This document shows positions 10,062-13,490 of a stretch of DNA of 13,490 bases, piece after piece. The position numbers were made by a program, and so were the translations under genes. The stretch comes from LCIL01 sp041480845 (GTDB lineage Bacteria; Patescibacteriota; Microgenomatia; UBA8517). Position 1 is the stretch's first letter; each line of letters starts with the position of its first letter. The DNA is taken from contig JBGPAU010000019.1 in assembly GCA_041480845.1 (NCBI GenBank), positions 1 through 13,490 of the forward strand, written 5' to 3'. The notes under the pieces were generated by a model. That model had not been told where the DNA came from, made no database searches, and worked only from the letters and a program-made list of their open reading frames with translations.

Positions 10062-11060
10062 ATGGAAAACATTGATTTACTAAGCATCGGAGATGCAACG
10101 ATAGATACTTTTATGACTCCTCTCGAAAGCGAGACACTTTGCACTATTGATAGAAAACAATGTCTTATCGCGTTTAATTATGGCGATAAAATCCCGGTTA
10201 AGAATTTGGAATTTACAATTGGAGGAAATGCCGCCAATAATGCCGTGGGAGTAAAAAGGTTGGGGATTGCCTCCGCGATAGTTTTAACACTGGGCCAAGA
10301 CAGTGTGGGAGAAAATATAGTTACACGTTTAAAAGAGGAGGGAGTGGACCCGACTTATATAATTCAACAGCCGGGAACCACTTCCAATTATTCAACTATT
10401 ATCAATTATTCGGGGGAACGCACCATTTTTGTTTACCACGCACCGAGAAGTTACGAATTTCCTGTTAAACTCCCCCTCACTCCTTGGGTTTATCTGACTT
10501 CTATGGGTGAAAGTTTCAGGCCCTTTTACAATCATTTTATTGAATGGATAAAGAAAAACCCTTCGGTAAAACTTGTGTTCAATCCGGGGAGTTGGCAACT
10601 TAGAGGGGGGCTAACGACAATACAAGATGTAATGAATTTAACTTACTTAATCTATGTAAATAGGGAAGAGGCGGAAAAACTGACCGGTTTTGGAAAATCT
10701 GCCGGACGCGAGAGAGACCTTTTAATCGCACTTAATAAAACCGGCCCTAAAATTTGTGTAATCACCGATGGTGGCGGCGGATCTTTTGCTTACGACAGTA
10801 TTAACGGGAGATTTATAAAGGTCGGAATCCTTCCGGTAGACGCATATGAAAGAACCGGAGCCGGCGATGCCTTTGGAAGCGGGACTCTTTCGGCCTTAAT
10901 TCATGGAAAACCTCTTGACGAAGCGCTTTTGTGGGGAACATGCAACTCGGCCTCGGTAATCGGCTATACAGGCGCACAAAGGGGTCTTCTAAAACTTAAC
11001 GAAATGGATTCCTGGCTGGCAAGATGTAAAAGTAGCGGAGTTTTAGTGCAACCTTTATAA
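10062..11060 (+). CDS. PfkB-family carbohydrate kinase
   Basis: This 332-residue ribokinase-fold enzyme phosphorylates a sugar or sugar phosphate. It shows the first strand LLSIGDATID (6-15), the substrate-binding GGNAANNAVGVKRLG (54-68), LTLGQDSVG (75-83), YVNREEAEKLTG (198-209), the phosphate-binding VITDGGGGS (233-241) and the catalytic ERTGAGDAFGSG (263-274, Asp269 as base). Sequence alone does not separate phosphofructokinase, ribokinase, adenosine kinase and others. Its position one base behind the aldolase stop, with the SD AAGGGGG inside the aldolase end, favours a sugar phosphate such as fructose 6-phosphate or sedoheptulose 7-phosphate. Nucleoside or ribose kinase is the alternative, and would also fit the nucleotide-ribose theme. 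Confidence 0.85.
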   Translation: MENIDLLSIGDATIDTFMTPLESETLCTIDRKQCLIAFNYGDKIPVKNLEFTIGGNAANNAVGVKRLGIASAIVLTLGQDSVGENIVTRLKEEGVDPTYIIQQPGTTSNYSTIINYSGERTIFVYHAPRSYEFPVKLPLTPWVYLTSMGESFRPFYNHFIEWIKKNPSVKLVFNPGSWQLRGGLTTIQDVMNLTYLIYVNREEAEKLTGFGKSAGRERDLLIALNKTGPKICVITDGGGGSFAYDSINGRFIKVGILPVDAYERTGAGDAFGSGTLSALIHGKPLDEALLWGTCNSASVIGYTGAQRGLLKLNEMDSWLARCKSSGVLVQPL

Positions 11061-11061
11061 A
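11056..11061 (+). promoter_or_regulatory. Candidate -10 box TATAAA for gyaR
   Basis: TATAAA (5/6) overlaps the kinase stop codon (TAA, 11058-11060) and is 9 bases before ATG 11071, as in the promoter before 573. There is no SD in the 10-base gap and no clear -35, so the site may instead be chance in an AT-rich stop region. Confidence 0.25.
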
Positions 11062-11070
11062 CTTAGTCAT

Positions 11071-12081
11071 ATGGCAAAAATTTTTGTTACCAGAAAAATT
11101 CCCGGGGACAGTTTGGAAAAATTAAAGATTAACGGGAATGAAGTTGTAGTTTCGGAATTTGACAGACCGTTAACCCCGGTAGAGCTTTTGGAGAAATCAA
11201 AAGGAGTTGACGCACTTCTTTCACTTTTAACCGATCGGATTGATGCTGACTTGATGGACGCCATCGGGCCTCAACTTAAAATGATTTCAAATTATGCGGT
11301 TGGCTTTGACAACGTTGATGTTAAGGCTGCGGGAGACCGGGGGATAGTTGTAGCCAATACCCCAAGCGATGAAGTCAACGAGGCTGTTGCGGAACATACA
11401 TGGGCTTTGATTCTTGCTCTGGCCAGAAGAATTGTTGAGTCCGACGAATTTGTCAGACATCAGGGTTATTTTGCCGCTTCCGGCGGATATAGAGGCTGGG
11501 AGCCGGACCTGTTTCTAGGCCCTTCCGTCAAAGGTAAAACACTGGGAATTATTGGACTGGGCAGAATTGGCTCTATGGTAGCCAGACGCGCCAAGGGGTA
11601 TGACCTTACAGTCCTTTATAATAAACATGAGCCGGACCCCGTGGCGGAGGCGGAGCTTGGAATAAAATTTGTTCCCCTTCCCGAACTGTTGGCAAAATCG
11701 GACTTTGTAACCCTGCACGTTCCCCTAACCGATGAAACCCGGGGAATGATCAATAAAGAAACCTTAAGTAAGATGAAGCAAGGATCTTATCTGGTTAATA
11801 CCGCTAGGGGGCCCGTTGTTGATGAAAGCGATTTGATAGAAGCATTGGAAGGCGGGAAATTAACGGGGGCGGCCTTGGACGTTTTTGAAAGTGAACCGAA
11901 TGTAAGTCCAAAACTTATATCCATGCCCAATGTTATTATGACCCCGCATATTGCCTCGGCAACATTTGAGGCAAGGCAAAAAATGGGGGAGCAGGCGGTG
12001 GCCGCCATTCTCGATACCCTGAACGGCACCAAACCTCAAAATATGGTTGATGAAAAAATTTGGGATGCGCGGAGGAAATAA
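11071..12081 (+). CDS. gyaR: GyaR-like D-2-hydroxyacid dehydrogenase (glyoxylate/hydroxypyruvate reductase)
   Basis: This 336-residue cytoplasmic enzyme reduces glyoxylate or hydroxypyruvate to glycolate or D-glycerate, or runs in reverse. It closely follows the archaeal GyaR pattern: KIFVTRKIPGDSLEKL (3-18), ISNYAVGFDNVD (72-83), GIIGLGRIGSMVARRAKG (159-176, dinucleotide loop), LVNTARGPVVDE (241-252, catalytic Arg246), LDVFESEP (269-276, Glu275) and MTPHIASATF (290-299, His293). All three catalytic residues are present. After the second strand the sequence is LYNKHEPD, with no acidic residue where NAD enzymes bind the ribose, so NADP(H) is more likely. Phosphoglycerate dehydrogenase or a D-lactate enzyme is less likely, as no ACT domain is present. 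It follows the kinase by 10 bases with no SD. Confidence 0.88.
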   Translation: MAKIFVTRKIPGDSLEKLKINGNEVVVSEFDRPLTPVELLEKSKGVDALLSLLTDRIDADLMDAIGPQLKMISNYAVGFDNVDVKAAGDRGIVVANTPSDEVNEAVAEHTWALILALARRIVESDEFVRHQGYFAASGGYRGWEPDLFLGPSVKGKTLGIIGLGRIGSMVARRAKGYDLTVLYNKHEPDPVAEAELGIKFVPLPELLAKSDFVTLHVPLTDETRGMINKETLSKMKQGSYLVNTARGPVVDESDLIEALEGGKLTGAALDVFESEPNVSPKLISMPNVIMTPHIASATFEARQKMGEQAVAAILDTLNGTKPQNMVDEKIWDARRK

Positions 12082-12107
12082 ATACTTCTTTTATTGAAAA
12101 TATAAAT

Positions 12108-12452
12108 ATGGCACTTTTTGGCAGAAATAAAGAAGATGAATTTGACGCCAAAGGCGGTTATTTGGATGAAGATGAATTCATTGAGGAGGAAGAAAGAGGG
12201 GACAGAAAACTCACAAAAAAGTTCCGTGACCTCAACCCCAAGAATAAGAGGAAGAGAAAAGAACCTCCCAAACCCTGGGGTAAAAAAGAAAGAATAATAG
12301 TTCTTATTATCTTACTTGTTACTGTAATTGTTTCGGCAGTTCTTGCCTTTGGGGCCCGAAGCAAAGGTAGAATCCACTTGAGTTTGCCCAAATTTGATGT
12401 CAACTCTTTGAATATATTTAAAGAAGAAACTATAATAGTCGGGAAGAAATAA
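12108..12452 (+). CDS. Single-pass membrane protein with charged N-terminal region (114 aa)
   Basis: The first 35 residues are strongly acidic (runs such as DEDEFIEEEERGD), and a basic stretch follows (about 36-62, KKFRDLNPKNKRKRK, with KPWGKKER just before the helix). One transmembrane helix (about 63-83, IIVLIILLVTVIVSAVLAF) leads to a short outer tail ending in KEETIIVGKK. The positive residues before the helix predict the N-terminus inside. I do not recognise the family. I use ATG 12108 (MALFGRNKED), because the longer in-frame ATG at 12060 would lie inside gyaR. There is no clear SD for 12108; a GGAGG at 12071-12075 is too far away. It is followed after 2 bases by the next membrane protein, so the two probably work or are expressed together. 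Confidence 0.6.
   Translation: MALFGRNKEDEFDAKGGYLDEDEFIEEEERGDRKLTKKFRDLNPKNKRKRKEPPKPWGKKERIIVLIILLVTVIVSAVLAFGARSKGRIHLSLPKFDVNSLNIFKEETIIVGKK
12408..12436 (+). promoter_or_regulatory. Candidate internal promoter TTGAAT-N17-TATAAT
   Basis: TTGAAT (12408-12413, 4/6) and a perfect TATAAT (12431-12436) are 17 bases apart, inside the 3' end of the preceding gene. A start near 12443 would give a leader of about 12 bases before ATG 12455, with GGGAAG as a weak SD. Confidence 0.4.
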
Positions 12453-12454
12453 TA

Positions 12455-13117
12455 ATGGAGAAACTTTCATCGCCTTTTGATTTAATAAAAAAAGCCGTCA
12501 ATATCTTTGCGAAGAAGGAAAATCTTCTTTTTCTGATCAAAATTTATCTACCTGTAGCAGTCTTTTCGGCAATTACCGTTGCCCAGTCTTTTTTGCCTGC
12601 CTCGATCAAGAATTCAAACTCAGTTGGATTGGCCATGTTTCTAGTACTTCTTCTTTCCCTTTTTGTCGGGGTATTTGTTGCGGCATCAGGGATAATAGCT
12701 TTGGGAAAAGTGGTTAGTGGAGGAGATCTTTCGGTAAAAAATACTTTTAAATCTGCCTGGAAAAGTTACTGGATTTTCTTGCTTCTAAGCGGTGTTCTTA
12801 CCCTAATTTATATATTCGGCTTTGTTCTTCTGATTGTTCCGGGAATCCTCTTTGTGGTTTGGTTTGCCTTTAGCAGGTTTATGGCAATCGAGAAGGGTTT
12901 TGGGGTCAAACAATCTTTGTCTAAAAGTAAGGAACTGGTCAAAGGAGTTTATTGGAAAATACTTGGAAGATTGATAGTTTTTGGTGCTTTTACGATGGCG
13001 GTTCAAATGGTTTTAAGCGTAATCCCTTACGGATTGGGATCAATCGTAAGCACCCTTTGCGGAGGAGCCGACATGCGTCCCCTATATCTTCTCTACAAGG
13101 AACTTGATGCAGAATAG
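12455..13117 (+). CDS. Multi-pass membrane protein, YciC/DUF975-like
   Basis: This 220-residue integral membrane protein has about five hydrophobic segments (near 25-47, 58-85, 106-120, 119-146 and 168-190). The landmark LIVPGILFVVWFAFSRF (126-142) is followed by IEKGFGVKQSLSKSKELVKG and a Trp (145-168). This matches the shared pattern of YciC/UPF0259 and related glycerophosphodiesterase-membrane-domain families: vPGil-v-w-fs---vieekgv--al-kS--lvkG-fW. Their function is not well defined, though membrane-stress or lipid-related roles have been proposed. No catalytic residues are visible. It sits 2 bases after the single-pass protein and converges on the penicillin-binding protein gene, with a 24-base gap that lacks a hairpin terminator. 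Confidence 0.65.
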   Translation: MEKLSSPFDLIKKAVNIFAKKENLLFLIKIYLPVAVFSAITVAQSFLPASIKNSNSVGLAMFLVLLLSLFVGVFVAASGIIALGKVVSGGDLSVKNTFKSAWKSYWIFLLLSGVLTLIYIFGFVLLIVPGILFVVWFAFSRFMAIEKGFGVKQSLSKSKELVKGVYWKILGRLIVFGAFTMAVQMVLSVIPYGLGSIVSTLCGGADMRPLYLLYKELDAE

Positions 13118-13141
13118 GGAACTTAAAGCAGTTTAAAGAAC

Positions 13142-13490
13142 TTAGCGCGTAACTTTTGTGCTTGCCCCGCTGTCAAGAATATTTGGACCCGGAGCCGGAG
13201 TCGGGTTTACTATGTGTTGGATTTGGTCGGGAGAACAATATTTGGTTGGTTTAGCCTCATCCAAAAACCATTCCTGTCTTGTCGGACAATTATCGCAGGG
13301 TAGTGTCCCCGTAATGGAACAGATGTTTACTTTACTGACCCCGTCGGGTACCTTCCAGTCGATTGAAGGTTTATCGGAAAGGATTGCTGTCATAATTTTG
13401 TTCCAAATAGGAGAAGCGCCGGTCACACCCGAGGCAATCCTACTCATGGGGGAGTTGTCATTATTGCCGACCCAGGTTACCGCAAGATAA
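13142..13490 (-). CDS. Class A penicillin-binding protein, C-terminal fragment (gene continues beyond right edge)
   Basis: The last 116 codons of a minus-strand gene are present. The fragment opens at the end of the transpeptidase domain: YLAVTWVGNNDNSPM, then ASGVTGASPIWNKIM. This is the WVGxDxxxPM...GxTGAxPIW segment found after the KTGT motif in penicillin-binding proteins. After it comes the usual short C-terminal region with KVNICSITGTLPCDNCP and KYCSP (four Cys), then a Pro-rich, disordered end. The whole protein would polymerise and cross-link peptidoglycan outside the membrane, and a class A enzyme is likely from the tail pattern. The catalytic SxxK, SxN and KTG motifs and any glycosyltransferase domain lie outside the window, so class and activity are inferred. 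Confidence 0.85.
   Translation of the reverse strand, partial: YLAVTWVGNNDNSPMSRIASGVTGASPIWNKIMTAILSDKPSIDWKVPDGVSKVNICSITGTLPCDNCPTRQEWFLDEAKPTKYCSPDQIQHIVNPTPAPGPNILDSGASTKVTR

Noticed and set aside
13118..13141. TTAAA-GCAG-TTTAA as a terminator hairpin
   Set aside because: Only five A/T pairs and no U-tract follow; too weak to call.
13158..13490. Plus-strand open frame at the right edge
   Set aside because: The minus strand carries a recognisable penicillin-binding protein end; both cannot be coding in a believable way.
1..13490. Recoded TGA (glycine code of Gracilibacteria/Absconditabacteria)
   Set aside because: TGA ends several conserved genes (grx, tpiA, gap, both transketolase overlaps) exactly where expected, and no conserved Gly is coded by TGA.

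Overview
The window looks like a compact piece of a Candidate Phyla Radiation (Patescibacteria) genome, most like the Microgenomates side of that group. This is inferred from gene content and protein style, not from a marker gene. The signs are very short or overlapping gene junctions, a shortened phosphoglycerate kinase, an archaeal-type triosephosphate isomerase, a transketolase split into two genes, many small one- or two-helix membrane proteins, and a Gmad2 protein with a Cys-rich tail. TGA ends many genes, so the standard stop code is in use and the recoded Gracilibacteria/Absconditabacteria are unlikely. No tRNA, rRNA, CRISPR array or insertion sequence was seen.

Layout. 1-131: 5' end of an unrecognised minus-strand gene, leaving by the left edge. 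282-1010: a small two-helix protein and a membrane-anchored protein with an RskA-like domain. 1060-2433: a coupled run of a 6-codon mini-ORF, a glutaredoxin, triosephosphate isomerase and RpiB, all joined by 4-base ATGA/GTGA overlaps. 2430-2642 (minus): a small unknown gene. 2686-3887: phosphoglycerate kinase and a DUF378-like protein. 3888-4571 (minus): a family 2 glycosyltransferase. 4602-8336: GAPDH, a LOG-family protein, the two transketolase halves and a free-standing ATP-cone protein. 8397-9068 (minus): the Gmad2 protein. 9099-12081: class I fructose-bisphosphate aldolase, a PfkB-family sugar kinase and a GyaR-like 2-hydroxyacid dehydrogenase. 12108-13117: two membrane proteins. 13142-13490 (minus): the C-terminal end of a class A penicillin-binding protein.

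How the genes fit together. Most of the window is one central-carbon island: the triose part of glycolysis (FBA, TIM, GAPDH, PGK) plus non-oxidative pentose phosphate steps (RpiB, transketolase). No transaldolase or glucose-6-phosphate isomerase is visible here. The LOG-family gene is stop-start coupled to GAPDH and overlaps transketolase. If it has the usual phosphoribohydrolase activity, it would release ribose 5-phosphate from nucleotides into this pathway. The ATP-cone protein behind transketolase could sense adenine nucleotides. GAPDH and the GyaR-like enzyme both lack the usual NAD-selecting acidic residue, which hints at NADP(H) use.

Expression signals fall into two groups. Several enzyme and envelope genes have a -10-like box a few bases before the start codon and no Shine-Dalgarno (SD), suggesting leaderless or near-leaderless mRNAs. 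Several small ORFs instead have a strong GGTGAG/GGTGAT-type SD. Two divergent gene pairs share exactly 30-bp gaps with overlapping or palindromic -10 boxes. I found no convincing hairpin-plus-U-tract terminator at any convergent junction.
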